A stretch of DNA of 64,000 nucleotides from Loripinus fragilis (Eukaryota > Mollusca > Bivalvia > Lucinida > Lucinidae), in NCBI GenBank assembly GCA_964019695.1, contig OZ026520.1:34142620-34206619 (forward strand), read 5' to 3'. This document shows, in pieces, positions 54,501 to 56,110 of this stretch. A model generated the notes under the pieces. It saw only the letters and a list, made by a program, of their open reading frames with translations. It was not told the DNA's origin and did no database searches. Position 1 is the first letter of the stretch. Each line of letters begins with the position of its first letter. Made by a program: the position numbers and the translations under genes.

Positions 54501-55052
54501 GACAAACAGTGCAGAACGAGATCAGACGCTGCAGGAGGCAGCGACTGATTAGTTTCTTCATGGTTTTCTTTACAAAACATATTTTTAGATTTTTAACAAA
54601 GTTGATAATTACTACCCTACAGCCTTTAAATGTATAATGGATTTGACTGATCAATAAGGGCGTAATATTTCATTAGGCCTTAATGGGTTACTTTATAATA
54701 TTCTACAGCTGGTCCTGTGATTGGCGTTGTTGCTGTCATCATTGGAGTTCTTCTCCTCATCTTCTGTTGTCGTCATCGCCAGCAGAGACCTTCGACAAGT
54801 CAGCCAAGGTCAGCTCACCATCAGCGATATGACAACAACATATACTCTGTATGTGGACCGCCAGCTCCCATTAAGGGTATGAAGCTGCCCCAGTATTCAC
54901 TACCATCGAATCCACCCGCTTATTCCTCTGACATGAAGGATGGGGAGTACACGTACATAGCGCCACCTAGCTACACTGAGATTGGAAACGCTCTTAAGGA
55001 CAGCTATGAAAATCCAGCATACGAGACTGAGATAGGATTAATACACAAGTGA
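6124..55052 (+). CDS. Multi-domain type I membrane protein (EGF-WAP-VWC-HYR-TM), 13-exon gene model
   Basis: Joined coding exons: 6124-6194, 26614-26841, 30675-30772, 33834-33935, 35526-35627, 36716-36823, 38259-38473, 40248-40371, 43987-44132, 46976-47108, 50087-50323, 52612-52689, 54709-55052. All introns are GT-AG and every phase matches, giving 661 residues. Order: signal peptide 1-23; Cys/acidic/His-rich segment 24-100; CCxGY motif 117-121; EGF-like 133-166, 167-200, 201-236; WAP 243-283; VWC 288-348; HYR-like 350-442 and 443-521; stalk 522-547; membrane helix about 550-568; cytoplasmic tail 569-661 with PPAY 616-619, PPSY 633-636, NPAY 649-652. Family knowledge: such modules mediate extracellular binding, WAP can inhibit proteases, VWC can bind TGF-beta/BMP ligands, PPxY binds WW domains and NPxY binds PTB or endocytic adaptors. 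Inference: a surface adhesion or signalling receptor. Not matched to a named gene; symmetric exons could have been missed. Confidence 0.85.
7775..8011 (+). mobile_element. GAGCC-family MITE, copy 1
   Basis: A 237 bp element with inverted ends GAGCC...TGAGATTTC / GAAATCTCATGCACTGGCTC and an internal palindrome (CTGCGCATACGCGCAG). Defines the family seen ten more times in this window. Confidence 0.8.
9350..9560. repeat. GCGCGGATCC-family fragment
   Basis: AGCGGATCCAGAGGAGGG, GTCCAATTGCTTCTCGAAGG and TTGTAAAATACGTTGATGAC match the 3645-3895 and 23095-23337 copies. Confidence 0.6.
12996..13048. repeat. Long perfect hairpin
   Basis: GTATCGCATAAG...GGAAGCCTCC pairs with GGAGGCTTCC...CTTATGCGATAC, about 25 bp per arm and almost no loop. 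Probably the core of a MITE. Confidence 0.7.
13780..13988. mobile_element. piggyBac-type MITE, copy 4
   Basis: TTAA-CCCTTAAAGCGCC at the left; TTTTTGGG-TTAA at the right; contains the CGTCTGCCAGCAGACG palindrome shared with 37144-37275. Confidence 0.7.
14536..14772 (+). mobile_element. GAGCC-family MITE, copy 2
   Basis: Same ends and internal GCGCATACGCACAG palindrome; flanked on both sides by ATTT, a 4 bp target duplication. Confidence 0.85.
15366..15575. repeat. GCGCGGATCC-family element with central palindrome
   Basis: Begins CATGCGCGGATCCAGATG; contains the long palindrome CGAAACGCCATTT ... AAATGGCGTTTTGCTAGCGG around 15540, flanked by CCATCATC and GATGATGG. Confidence 0.7.
16318..16452. 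repeat. GCGCGGATCC-family fragment (reverse)
   Basis: Ends TTTCTGGATCCGCGCATG; the left part is C/G-rich (CCCCCTGGGGGAGGGGGG). Confidence 0.6.
16822..16997. mobile_element. Foldback MITE (GGTATAA family), copy 1
   Basis: TTATACCACCCTTACCAAC begins it; arms GGTGGTATAA...GTTATACCATG pair with CATGGTATAACTATTACG; a central palindrome (GGATAATCCACTCG/CGTGGATTATC) is near 16940. Confidence 0.75.
18675..18846. mobile_element. Foldback MITE with near-perfect arms
   Basis: GAAATAGATCAGCTCCAG through GAGTAATAATTC pairs with GAATTATTACTC through GGAGCTGATCTATTTC; the loop centre is GAGCGCGCAGCGCTC. Confidence 0.8.
19540..19800 (-). mobile_element. SINE-like element, minus strand
   Basis: On the minus strand it carries GGTTCGAGCCCCACC-like B-box sequence, TTGTGGTCCTTGAGCAAGAC and TGATGGGACATATTA-type ends, matching the family at 23888-24078. 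A second tail fragment (ACGTCCCATCAACAATCTTT) follows at about 19762. Confidence 0.6.
19837..20073 (+). mobile_element. GAGCC-family MITE, copy 3
   Basis: Ends GAGCCAGTGCATGAG / CATGCCGCGGCTC; flanking ATTT duplicated at both borders. Confidence 0.85.
20905..21175. repeat. GCGCGGATCC-family element with central palindrome
   Basis: GGGCGGATCCAGAGACTTTT, GCGGGCCATCG, then the perfect arm pair GCGAAACGCCATTT/AAATGGCGTTTCGC near 21012. Confidence 0.7.
21808..21890 (+). other. tRNA-like segment
   Basis: ATAGCGCAAGTGGTAGCG resembles an A box and AGAGATCGAATCCC a B box, about 45 nt apart, but no acceptor stem pairing is evident. It is probably a SINE head or tRNA relic and not a working tRNA gene. 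Confidence 0.35.
22339..23084 (+). pseudogene. Four-Cys zinc-finger-like reading frame split by a MITE
   Basis: The left part (to 22490) encodes VCMVCGK and KRSDINAKALLAKYGG; the right part (22716-23084) encodes CRNCYSKLQNLDQRC and a basic, Ser/Thr-rich region. Two CxxC pairs about 45 residues apart suggest a zinc-binding head similar in layout to ZAD-like domains. The two parts are in the same frame once the 216 bp element and one target duplicate are left out. No start codon or upstream exon is clear. It could be a processed fragment of a host gene or of a transposon protein. Confidence 0.5.
22491..22706. mobile_element. MITE with TTAGGC(C)TTA target duplication (MULE-like size)
   Basis: Inverted ends AATGAAATATATGTGTGG / CCACACATATATTTCATT extend through a GTTCCTGTT block. 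It is flanked by TTAGGCTTA (22482-22490) and TTAGGCCTTA (22707-22716). A 9-10 bp duplication is typical of MULE elements; assignment by this criterion only. It interrupts the frame at 22339-23084. Confidence 0.75.
23095..23337. repeat. GCGCGGATCC-family fragment with poly-C tracts
   Basis: Ends TCCTGGATCCGCGCATG; contains TGTAAAATAAGCTGAGGA and C runs of 11-17. It overlaps nothing coding except that it starts just after the frame ending at 23084. Confidence 0.6.
23607..23877. repeat. GCGCGGATCC-family element with central palindrome
   Basis: ATGCACGGACCCAGAAAGTG to CTCTGGATCCGCACATG, with ATGGCGTTTCGCTAGCGG in the middle. Confidence 0.6.
23888..24078 (+). mobile_element. SINE-like element with B box and AATC tail
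   Basis: It carries CGCGGGTTCGAGCCTCGC (B-box-like), TGCGTTGTGTCCTTAAGCAA, GGTTCAACCCAGGAAGACCC and ends in a (CAAAT)-type tail. Related partial copies lie at 3480-3635 (+) and 19540-19800 (-). Confidence 0.65.
24600..25660. repeat. Cluster of GCGCGGATCC-family fragments and G/T tracts
   Basis: Several overlapping fragments (CTCTGGATTCGCGCATGG at 24912, CTCTGGATCCGCACAT at 25164, CTCTGGATCCACGCAT at 25447), a duplicated block (AGAAATAAGTAATTGCCCAC at 24933 and 25187), G runs of up to about 19, and a palindrome around 25620. The open frames here are low-complexity artefacts. Confidence 0.6.
26330..26440. mobile_element. Palindromic MITE (GAGACGGTTC family)
   Basis: AAGAACCGTCTC / GAGACGGTTCTT at the centre with TGTTTTGGGTGCTC and ACATATGTTTTGGGTGAGAA outside. 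Related copies at 410-490, 50385-50480 and 50620-50700. Confidence 0.7.
26614..26841 (+). CDS. Exon 2: Cys-containing, acidic then His-rich segment
   Basis: Acceptor TTTTTAACAG ends at 26613; the donor at 26842 is GTAGAG, part of a long (AG)n tract. Phase is 2 in and 2 out. Residues 24-100 carry five cysteines (39, 49, 59, 66, 99), then an acidic Ser/Asp/Glu stretch (67-83) and a His-rich run (84-97, ten His in 14 residues). His clusters of this kind can bind Zn or Cu, which is inference here. With exon 3 the segment may form a divergent EMI-like domain, because EMI domains in Draper/MEGF-type proteins precede EGF repeats and end in CCxGY. The match is weak outside that motif. Confidence 0.75.
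26843..26952 (+). repeat. (AG)n microsatellite directly after the exon 2 donor
   Basis: About 110 bp of AG repeat, slightly interrupted near its start. It begins within the donor GTAGAGAG. The long RERERE reading frame here is a translation of this tract. Confidence 0.95.
27373..27760. mobile_element. Second copy of the 370 bp AGCTGCATA element
   Basis: Near-identical interior to 53009-53387, beginning TTTAAAGCTGCATAGTCTG. The right end is eroded (GTTGCAGACTTAGTCTC). Lies in intron 2. Confidence 0.75.
28306..28562. mobile_element. MITE with GGGCCC-AATTACAATG ends, unit 1
   Basis: Left CAGGGCCCAAAATTACAATG, right CATTGTAATTCCGTGCCCTG; arms of about 40 bp (GCCTCCTTAAAGTTAAGAAA / TTAACTTTAAGGAGGC). 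Lies in intron 2. Confidence 0.8.
28564..28799. mobile_element. MITE with GGGCCC-AATTACAATG ends, unit 2
   Basis: Same family and the same orientation as unit 1, which it directly adjoins: GGGCCCGGAATTACAATGTC to GGCATTGTAATTCCGGGCCC. Confidence 0.8.
29575..29730. repeat. AGGAATCGATACAATCAAG-family repeat
   Basis: ATCAGGAATCGATACAATCA, CACCTGTCCCAGGATACCAA, AGGTCAGCCCTCTCCC. Other copies are listed separately; the copies at 14775-14985, 36960-37125 and 57310-57555 are reversed. Confidence 0.65.
29854..30071 (+). mobile_element. GAGCC-family MITE, copy 4
   Basis: Ends GAGCCTCGACATGAG / GCGTCACGGCTC; AAAT duplicated at both borders. About 20 bp of the middle are missing compared with copy 1. 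Lies in intron 2. Confidence 0.85.
30301..30527. mobile_element. MITE with inverted arms (ACTGT-TGCCA family), intron 2
   Basis: Ends ACTGTCCTGCCAGCC and its inverted counterpart (GGTTGGCACGACATT). The arms run inward through TGACGTCA-like and TGTTTTG blocks to a near-perfect central palindrome around 30398. It ends about 150 bp before exon 3. Related copies are 47631-48433 and the half copy at 55031-55127. Confidence 0.8.
30675..30772 (+). CDS. Exon 3: Cys-rich piece with CCxGY motif
   Basis: Acceptor CTTTTCAG ends at 30674 and donor GTAGGT begins at 30773; phase is 2 in and 1 out. It encodes residues 100-132 with cysteines at 108, 113, 117, 118 and 132. The TFCCDGY core resembles the end of EMI domains (typically CCxGY/W followed by a Cys and then EGF modules), which is how Draper-like receptors are built. 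Alternatively it is an unrelated disulfide knot. The following EGF exon supports an N-terminal EMI-like head. Confidence 0.75.
30900..31125. repeat. AGGAATCGATACAATCAAG-family repeat, intron 3
   Basis: TTAGGAATCGATACAATCAA, CTGACCCAGGATACCACATG, AGTCAGCCCTATCCTAGCCG; the SINE at 31144 follows it. Confidence 0.65.
31144..31474 (+). mobile_element. tRNA-derived SINE, second copy
   Basis: Same body as the copy at 35056-35383, with A box TGGCGCAGTCTG, B box GAGTTTGATCC and a CAAA-repeat tail. The A box carries a small insertion (TCTGTAACGGTAACG) and the B box one change, so it is older. It lies in intron 3, downstream of exon 3. Confidence 0.85.
32938..33140. repeat. AGGAATCGATACAATCAAG-family repeat, intron 3
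   Basis: Same order of blocks as 30900-31125, with AGGCCAGCCCTTTCCCAGAG. Confidence 0.65.
33834..33935 (+). CDS. Exon 4: degenerate EGF-like module 1
   Basis: Acceptor ATTTCAG ends at 33833 and donor GTGAGT begins at 33936; phase is 1 to 1, the usual phase of shuffled EGF exons. The core DCQNGGT, WCRCP and FTGRHC fits EGF positions C2, C4, C5 and C6. C1 is missing inside the exon and C3 is replaced (GGTP, Pro147). In the EGF fold C1 pairs with C3, so exactly one disulfide pair is lost while C2-C4 and C5-C6 remain. Asn158 (NFT) is a possible N-glycosylation site. Confidence 0.85.
34446..34578. mobile_element. Foldback MITE (GGTATAA family), copy 2
   Basis: TTTATACCACCCTTACCAAC to ATGGTATAACTATTACTTAG, shortened in the middle. 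Lies in intron 4. Confidence 0.7.
35020..35500. mobile_element. Foldback MITE interrupted by a SINE
   Basis: 35020-35055 and 35396-35500 are the two arms of the GTAGGA-TCCTAC family (GATAGAAAAATCTGTCCCTCG on the left; CCGTTTGTCATCACTCAGCA, TTCTATCCCACCCTCACACT on the right). The SINE at 35056-35383 separates them. The right end lies just upstream of exon 5. Confidence 0.75.
35056..35383 (+). mobile_element. tRNA-derived SINE with (CAAA)n tail and 12 bp target duplication
   Basis: The head has a polymerase III A box (TAGCGCAGTCGG, exact to consensus) and a B box (GAGTTCGATCC) in tRNA spacing, followed by a tRNA-unrelated body (CTTTCGTGGAGATTGATCAT, CCATAGCTGTTGACTTGG) and a CAAA-repeat tail. 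CTGTCCCTCGCA is perfectly duplicated at 35044-35055 and 35384-35395. Intact promoter boxes and a perfect duplication suggest a young copy. Confidence 0.9.
35526..35627 (+). CDS. Exon 5: EGF-like module 2
   Basis: Acceptor TTTTCAG ends at 35525 and donor GTGAGT begins at 35628; phase 1 to 1, 102 nt. It carries all six EGF cysteines (169, 171, 177, 187, 189, 198) with the typical CQNGGRC and CRPGFVGENC patterns. C1 and C2 are separated by a single residue, shorter than in most EGF modules. It lacks a clear calcium-binding consensus. Reading through the donor keeps the frame open for a while, but that extension is intronic. Confidence 0.9.
35745..35993. mobile_element. piggyBac-type MITE, copy 1
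   Basis: TTAA followed by CCCTAAATGCGC at the left and GGCGCTTTAAGGG followed by TTAA at the right. A TTAA duplication with CCC/GGG ends is the signature of piggyBac-type transposition. An internal palindrome is centred near 35850 (GAGCAGTCTG/CAGACTGCTC). Lies in intron 5. Confidence 0.85.
36294..36540. mobile_element. piggyBac-type MITE, copy 2
   Basis: TTAA-CCCTTAATGCGCC ... GCGCTTTAAGGG-TTAA, with the same interior as copy 1 in the same orientation, 300 bp further along intron 5. Confidence 0.85.
36716..36823 (+). CDS. Exon 6: EGF-like module 3
   Basis: Acceptor TTTTTCAG ends at 36715 and donor GTAAGT begins at 36824; phase 1 to 1, 108 nt. Six EGF cysteines are present (203, 207, 213, 222, 224, 233) with CKNGGSC and CVCPHNYVGELC. 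The module ends in acidic residues (EED) before the WAP exon. Equal phase and similar length to exons 4 and 5 suggest that the three EGF exons arose by exon duplication. Confidence 0.9.
37144..37275 (+). repeat. Direct repeat, two units of about 66 bp
   Basis: Each unit reads ATATCATGA, then CTGCTGGCAGACG, TCTCATGCAA, ATCATACCTTATTTTG. Related to the palindrome in the element at 13780-13988. Lies in intron 6. Confidence 0.75.
38131..38246. mobile_element. Foldback MITE (GGTATAA family), copy 3, abutting exon 7
   Basis: TAAACCATCCTGACCAATTT to CCATGGTATAGCTATTACTT, ending about 12 nt before exon 7 (38259). Confidence 0.75.
38259..38473 (+). CDS. Exon 7: WAP domain and first part of VWC domain
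   Basis: The acceptor TTCTTGTAG ends at 38258 and the donor GTGAGT begins at 38474; phase 1 in, 0 out. Residues 243-283 hold the eight cysteines of a WAP four-disulfide core (243, 255, 259, 265, 271, 272, 276, 280) with the paired CC and the final Cys-Arg-Lys-Pro. WAP domains are often serine-protease inhibitors or antimicrobial, but many are structural, so no activity is claimed. From Cys288 a VWC domain starts (CEHNGRKYAVG, then DDPC) and is completed by exon 8. A MITE end lies 12 nt upstream of the exon. Confidence 0.9.
39008..39412. mobile_element. Foldback element in intron 7
   Basis: AAAGTTTAGCATCACCAAAG / CTTTGGATGATGTTAAGTTT are outer arms; inner arms GATCACAATGTTATCAT / ATGGTAACATTTTGATC flank a centre near 39215. 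The whole 400 bp can fold on itself. Confidence 0.75.
39484..39543 (+). repeat. (CATA)n microsatellite
   Basis: About 15 perfect tetranucleotide units in intron 7. Confidence 0.95.
40248..40371 (+). CDS. Exon 8: second part of VWC domain
   Basis: Acceptor CTATTGCAG ends at 40247; donor GTATGA begins at 40372; phase 0 in, 1 out. It supplies NCTC, RC, KCP, QC and the terminal CCSTC, so that with exon 7 the domain has the ten cysteines of a von Willebrand factor C module (288, 307, 310, 312, 320, 325, 332, 344, 345, 348). VWC modules in chordin-like proteins bind BMP/TGF-beta ligands; binding here is only a possibility. The phase-0 split inside the domain is unambiguous because both halves fit the pattern. 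Confidence 0.9.
40454..40689 (-). mobile_element. GAGCC-family MITE, copy 5 (reverse)
   Basis: The internal order is reversed: TTTTGACAAGTGTAGACTCA comes before CTGATCAGACTGCGCATATG. Ends AGCCGTGACATG and CATGTCTCGGCTC. Lies in intron 8, 83 bp after exon 8. Confidence 0.8.
41075..41247. mobile_element. piggyBac-type MITE, copy 3
   Basis: TTAA-CCCTTAAAGCGCC at the left and CCATTATGGG-TTAA at the right; interior shorter and in the opposite orientation to copies 1 and 2. Confidence 0.8.
41821..42061 (+). mobile_element. GAGCC-family MITE, copy 6
   Basis: Ends GAGCCGCGACATGA / CATGTCACGGCTC; ACAT duplicated at both borders (41817-41820, 42062-42065). Confidence 0.85.
42340..42515. mobile_element. 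Foldback repeat
   Basis: TTGATATCAAGTTTACCAGG and CCTGGTAAACTTGACATCAA form the arms (about 50 bp with few mismatches). The overlapping open frame at 42205-42471 is therefore not a gene. Confidence 0.65.
42565..43290. mobile_element. Foldback MITE interrupted by the LINE tail
   Basis: The outer parts (42565-42655 and 43205-43290) match the intact relative at 4752-4910: TCATGAGTGT, GTAGGATAG, TTTGG/ATGGCATCAC, then GATGACAAACGGTGATCCC and CTATCCTACCCTC. The two halves are inverted repeats of each other. The LINE entered at the middle. Confidence 0.75.
42656..43204 (-). mobile_element. 5'-truncated LINE insertion with (TTGA)n tail
   Basis: On the minus strand, 43131 down to 42822 reads as the C-terminal end of a LINE ORF2: ISDHKLAIETGR, then RICLHC, then QHLLLRC, the conserved zinc-knuckle-like end of CR1/L2-type reverse transcriptases. 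A stop/frameshift near 42975 breaks it; the second part (RIDTLNDENKFIYLL to a stop at 42822-42824) is in another frame. The 3' tail is a (TTGA)n tract at 42656-42680. GCTTG occurs at both borders, consistent with a short target duplication. It sits inside a MITE. Confidence 0.8.
43678..43913 (+). mobile_element. GAGCC-family MITE, copy 7
   Basis: Ends GAGCCGTGACATGAG / CATGTCTCGGCTC; AGACT occurs at both borders. It ends 73 nt before exon 9. Confidence 0.85.
43987..44132 (+). CDS. Exon 9: first half of HYR-like domain 1
   Basis: Acceptor CGTTTCAG ends at 43986; donor GTAAGT begins at 44133; phase 1 in, 0 out. It encodes a Pro-rich lead (DTPPHKPPRF) and then YCPSRQISLELEEGE, the usual start of a HYR domain (Pro-Pro, then CP, then a beta strand). 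HYR domains are Ig-like beta sandwiches found in adhesion proteins. This copy is divergent: the internal Trp and D-N-x-G motif are not seen. Part of this exon is repeated three more times downstream in the intron (44160-44458). Confidence 0.85.
44160..44458 (+). pseudogene. Three tandem, partly decayed copies of the exon 9 core
   Basis: Downstream of exon 9, the block coding LELEEGE...LSQRLT recurs from about 44172, 44276 and 44391, spaced roughly 105-115 bp apart. The first copy has lost part of its 5' half and its donor (CAATAAGT in place of CAGTAAGT). The second and third stay open in one frame over 44252-44458 (SLKLEEGENF, then SLKLEEGETF) and the second keeps a GTAAGG at the place of the exon 9 donor. 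No strong acceptor is seen, so they are probably relics of an internal duplication, not used exons. Confidence 0.7.
44659..45666. mobile_element. Non-autonomous element with mariner-like ends
   Basis: TACGAGGGTTGTCCCAGTAA at the left is repeated inverted at the right (TTACTGGGACAACCCTCGTA), with about 35 bp of matching ends (on to GTGGACTTTTGTTAT) bounded by TA. The end sequence resembles mariner-type terminal repeats. About 1 kb long with no transposase; the 98-codon open frame on the minus strand shows no transposase motif. Lies in intron 9. Confidence 0.75.
45902..46028 (+). mobile_element. 5'-truncated SINE (same family)
   Basis: Only the 3' body is present (TTGTTAACCGCTTAGACAAG, then GTGAACTAAC, CCATAGCTGTTGACTGG) with a decayed CAAA tail. 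The tRNA-like head is missing. Confidence 0.75.
46717..46952 (+). mobile_element. GAGCC-family MITE, copy 8, abutting exon 10
   Basis: Ends GAACCACGGTATGAG / CATGTCGCGGCTC. Immediately after the right end comes a T-rich tract, the acceptor AG and exon 10 at 46976. Confidence 0.85.
46976..47108 (+). CDS. Exon 10: second half of HYR-like domain 1
   Basis: A pyrimidine-rich tract with CTCTTCAG ends at 46975; donor GTAATA begins at 47109; phase 0 in, 1 out. It encodes the back half of the domain, with the typical VIAVAVDSEGASTECKFEVKVK ending expressed here as three parts: VIAVAVDS, EGAST, then ECKFEVKVK. An extra CNC pair (409, 411) is unusual for HYR. A GAGCC-family MITE ends at 46952, only 23 nt before the exon, so the branch point must lie in or at the edge of mobile DNA. 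Confidence 0.85.
47443..47616. mobile_element. Foldback MITE related to 18675-18846
   Basis: CACTGACAGTGATTTGTTGC / GCAACAAATCACTGCGAGCG arms with a centre CGCGCTTCGCGCTC; its left flank (TTTGTGTGTTAGAATCG) is the inverse of the right flank of 18675-18846 (CGATTCTAACACACAA). Confidence 0.7.
47631..48433. mobile_element. Long member of the ACTGT-TGCCA family carrying tRNA-like segments
   Basis: Left end TGCCAGCCAAGAGTAG with TGACGTCATG and TTTGTTTACAAA; right end TTGTAAACAAAATATCACG through CTTCGTTGGCA. About 45 bp of each end are inverted repeats. Inside lie a tRNA-like stretch on + (47739-47812: A-box-like TAGCTCAAGTGGTAGCG, B-box-like AGTTCGAATCT) and another on - (48263-48330). The middle is T-rich simple sequence with no gene. 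Confidence 0.65.
49565..49801 (+). mobile_element. GAGCC-family MITE, copy 9
   Basis: Ends GAGCCACGCCATGAG / TTCATGTCGCAGCTC; ACAT duplicated at both borders. Lies about 285 bp before exon 11. Confidence 0.85.
50087..50323 (+). CDS. Exon 11: HYR domain 2
   Basis: Acceptor GCCTATAG ends at 50086; donor GTAAGT begins at 50324; phase 1 to 1, so this is a complete shuffled module of 79 residues. It has the canonical HYR features: DKEPPQF, TCPSDIYVF, a Trp (VTWMEP), SDNVG, Pro-Glu-Gly-Arg-Tyr, then ISYSAQDYD and a closing CDFKVV. One extra Cys (KKCSR) lies in the middle strand, as in several HYR domains. This is the best-conserved domain of the protein. Confidence 0.92.
50385..50480. mobile_element. 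Palindromic MITE (GAGACGGTTC family), intron 11
   Basis: TCTCATCCAAAACATATGTT, then AAAGAACCGCCCCAATGAGA, TTTTGAGCACCCAAAACACA, matching 26330-26440. Confidence 0.6.
51303..51400 (+). CDS. Possible alternative last exon (soluble or lipid-anchored form)
   Basis: A usable acceptor (TTGTTTGCACAG, ends 51302) opens in the phase left by exon 11 and runs 32 residues to a TAA at 51398. The peptide has small residues (GTSDMESPAALAVGTGSN) followed by a hydrophobic end (AFFYFASIL). That order resembles a weak GPI-attachment signal, though the hydrophobic part is short. Using it would skip exons 12 and 13, giving a form without the membrane helix. No AATAAA is visible close downstream, so it may be only a chance open stretch. 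Confidence 0.35.
51595..51870. repeat. AGGAATCGATACAATCAAG-family repeat, intron 11
   Basis: ATCAGGAATCGATACAATCA and AGGTCAGCCCTATCCCAGCA; it follows the possible alternative last exon by 200 bp. Confidence 0.65.
52612..52689 (+). CDS. Exon 12: juxtamembrane stalk
   Basis: Acceptor GATTCTACAG ends at 52611; donor GTAAGT begins at 52690; phase 1 to 1, 78 nt. It encodes 26 residues (DTPTEQLPVG, then a basic MRQRFHDKKG part) linking HYR 2 to the membrane helix. It has no recognisable fold. The dibasic RQR/KK residues close to the membrane could be a protease-sensitive stalk, which is speculative. Because it is symmetric, it could be skipped without changing the frame. Confidence 0.75.
52944..53535 (-). 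mobile_element. GAGCC-family MITE, copy 10, split by another element
   Basis: Left end GATATGACACGTGATTTC and right end CTCATGTCGCAGCTC match the family in reverse order. The element at 53009-53387 is inserted in the middle, at a TTTAA sequence. Confidence 0.75.
53009..53387. mobile_element. 370 bp element with AGCTGCATA ends inserted at TTAA
   Basis: Ends AAAGCTGCATA / TATGCAGCTTT, flanked by TTAA on each side. It matches 27373-27760 along its whole length (for example TTTTCAAGAACACAGTAA and AACAACAGCATTTATGTTAA). It lies inside copy 10 of the GAGCC family. Confidence 0.75.
53620..53745 (-). mobile_element. GAGCC-family MITE, copy 11, internally deleted
   Basis: CAAGTGATTCCTAACGATGT and GACATCTCATGTTGCGGTTC are its ends; most of the middle is gone. 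Confidence 0.65.
54709..55052 (+). CDS. Exon 13: membrane helix and cytoplasmic tail, stop at 55050
   Basis: Acceptor ATTCTACAG ends at 54708. Residues 550-566 (PVIGVVAVIIGVLLLIF) form one membrane helix, followed by CC and a basic stop-transfer RHR. The tail is Pro/Tyr-rich: two PPxY motifs (616-619, 633-636) for WW-domain proteins such as NEDD4-type ligases, one NPAY (649-652) for PTB/endocytic adaptors, and two YxN sites (588, 647) that would suit Grb2-type SH2 domains if phosphorylated. The final six codons and stop (55035-55052 region, from 55031) match a MITE arm exactly, so the present C-terminus is recent. Confidence 0.9.
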
Positions 55053-55127
55053 TATATAAAGTAAAAGTCCCTGATAACTTTGTAAACAAAACATGACCTC
55101 ACAGTCACGTTTGGTTGGCAGTACAGT
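55031..55127 (+). mobile_element. Half MITE (ACTGT-TGCCA family) containing the stop codon
   Basis: This segment matches the reverse complement of the left arm of the element at 30301-30527 over its whole length and ends in the same terminus (GGTTGGCAGTACAGT). The first 22 nt, including six sense codons and the TGA, are identical to the reverse complement of 30376-30397. Only one arm is present, and it starts exactly at the palindrome axis of the full element. Confidence 0.85.
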
Positions 55128-55309
55128 GGATATCTTTTCGACGGGGTCAACATATAATGTCTGCCTGCAAAATAATATTCCAAGAGATGTCAGACAATTA
55201 CCCCTCACTTGATAATGTATTTAATAAGTCATCAATTGAATGTTTTTACAATGCTTTGTTAGTCCCCGAGCTTTATCTGTGATAAGTTTAGGCTATATTA
55301 AACGTACAA

Positions 55310-55597
55310 CCAGGGGTGATAAAGTTCAGGATTAATCAGGATTTCCTGATTGAGCACTCATGCATTTTGCATATACGATCAAACTTATTATTGCTGTAAT
55401 TTGTTTTCAGAACCTATCATGATCTTTTAATCAGATATTTACTATAAGATATGCATACACTGTCTGCTTTCTACATTTGTACGGATGTTTTGTTCTTTTA
55501 AACATTATTTTTGGTGATTTCTGAACATTTGGCCAAGTTCAGGATTAAACTGAAATATTAATCTGATTGAGAATCCTGGAATGTTACCACCCCTGCA
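55310..55597. mobile_element. Inverted-repeat element in the probable 3' UTR
   Basis: CCAGGGGTGATAAAGTTCAG at the left and AATGTTACCACCCCTG at the right, with AGGATTAATC/GATTGAGAATCCT inside. Confidence 0.6.
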
Positions 55598-56014
55598 CAG
55601 CCAATGATATCAGTAAACATTCATTTAACCTGGTTTGGGTTAATATTAGAAACTTAAAATCACTATCGGCCTTTTTCTCAAATTGAAAGCGAAATTCAGA
55701 TACCATAAATTGTTTAATATTATAATCTTACTTCCTAAACCAGATGTTTTACAAGAAAAAAACGCATTTTTAAAATAATTATGTATTGTAATTTACATAA
55801 CCAGTATAAATTTTGATTGAATAATGCGAAGATGTATCTTCTGTATAATTATAGATCATTTATATTTGAAAACATTAGAATCAGTTTCAAAATTAGATTT
55901 TGCTTTTTTGTTGATGATTAAACAATTAGTATTTACAACGAGATTTTAGTCGTTAGGATAATGCTTTCTTGTACATATTTGCTTATAACCTAAACAGACC
56001 ATAAAATGCTTTAT

Positions 56015-56016
<2 letters not shown>

Positions 56017-56106
<90 letters not shown>
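56017..56106 (+). repeat. (GT)n microsatellite in the probable 3' UTR
   Basis: About 45 uninterrupted GT units. Confidence 0.95.
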
Positions 56107-56110
<4 letters not shown>

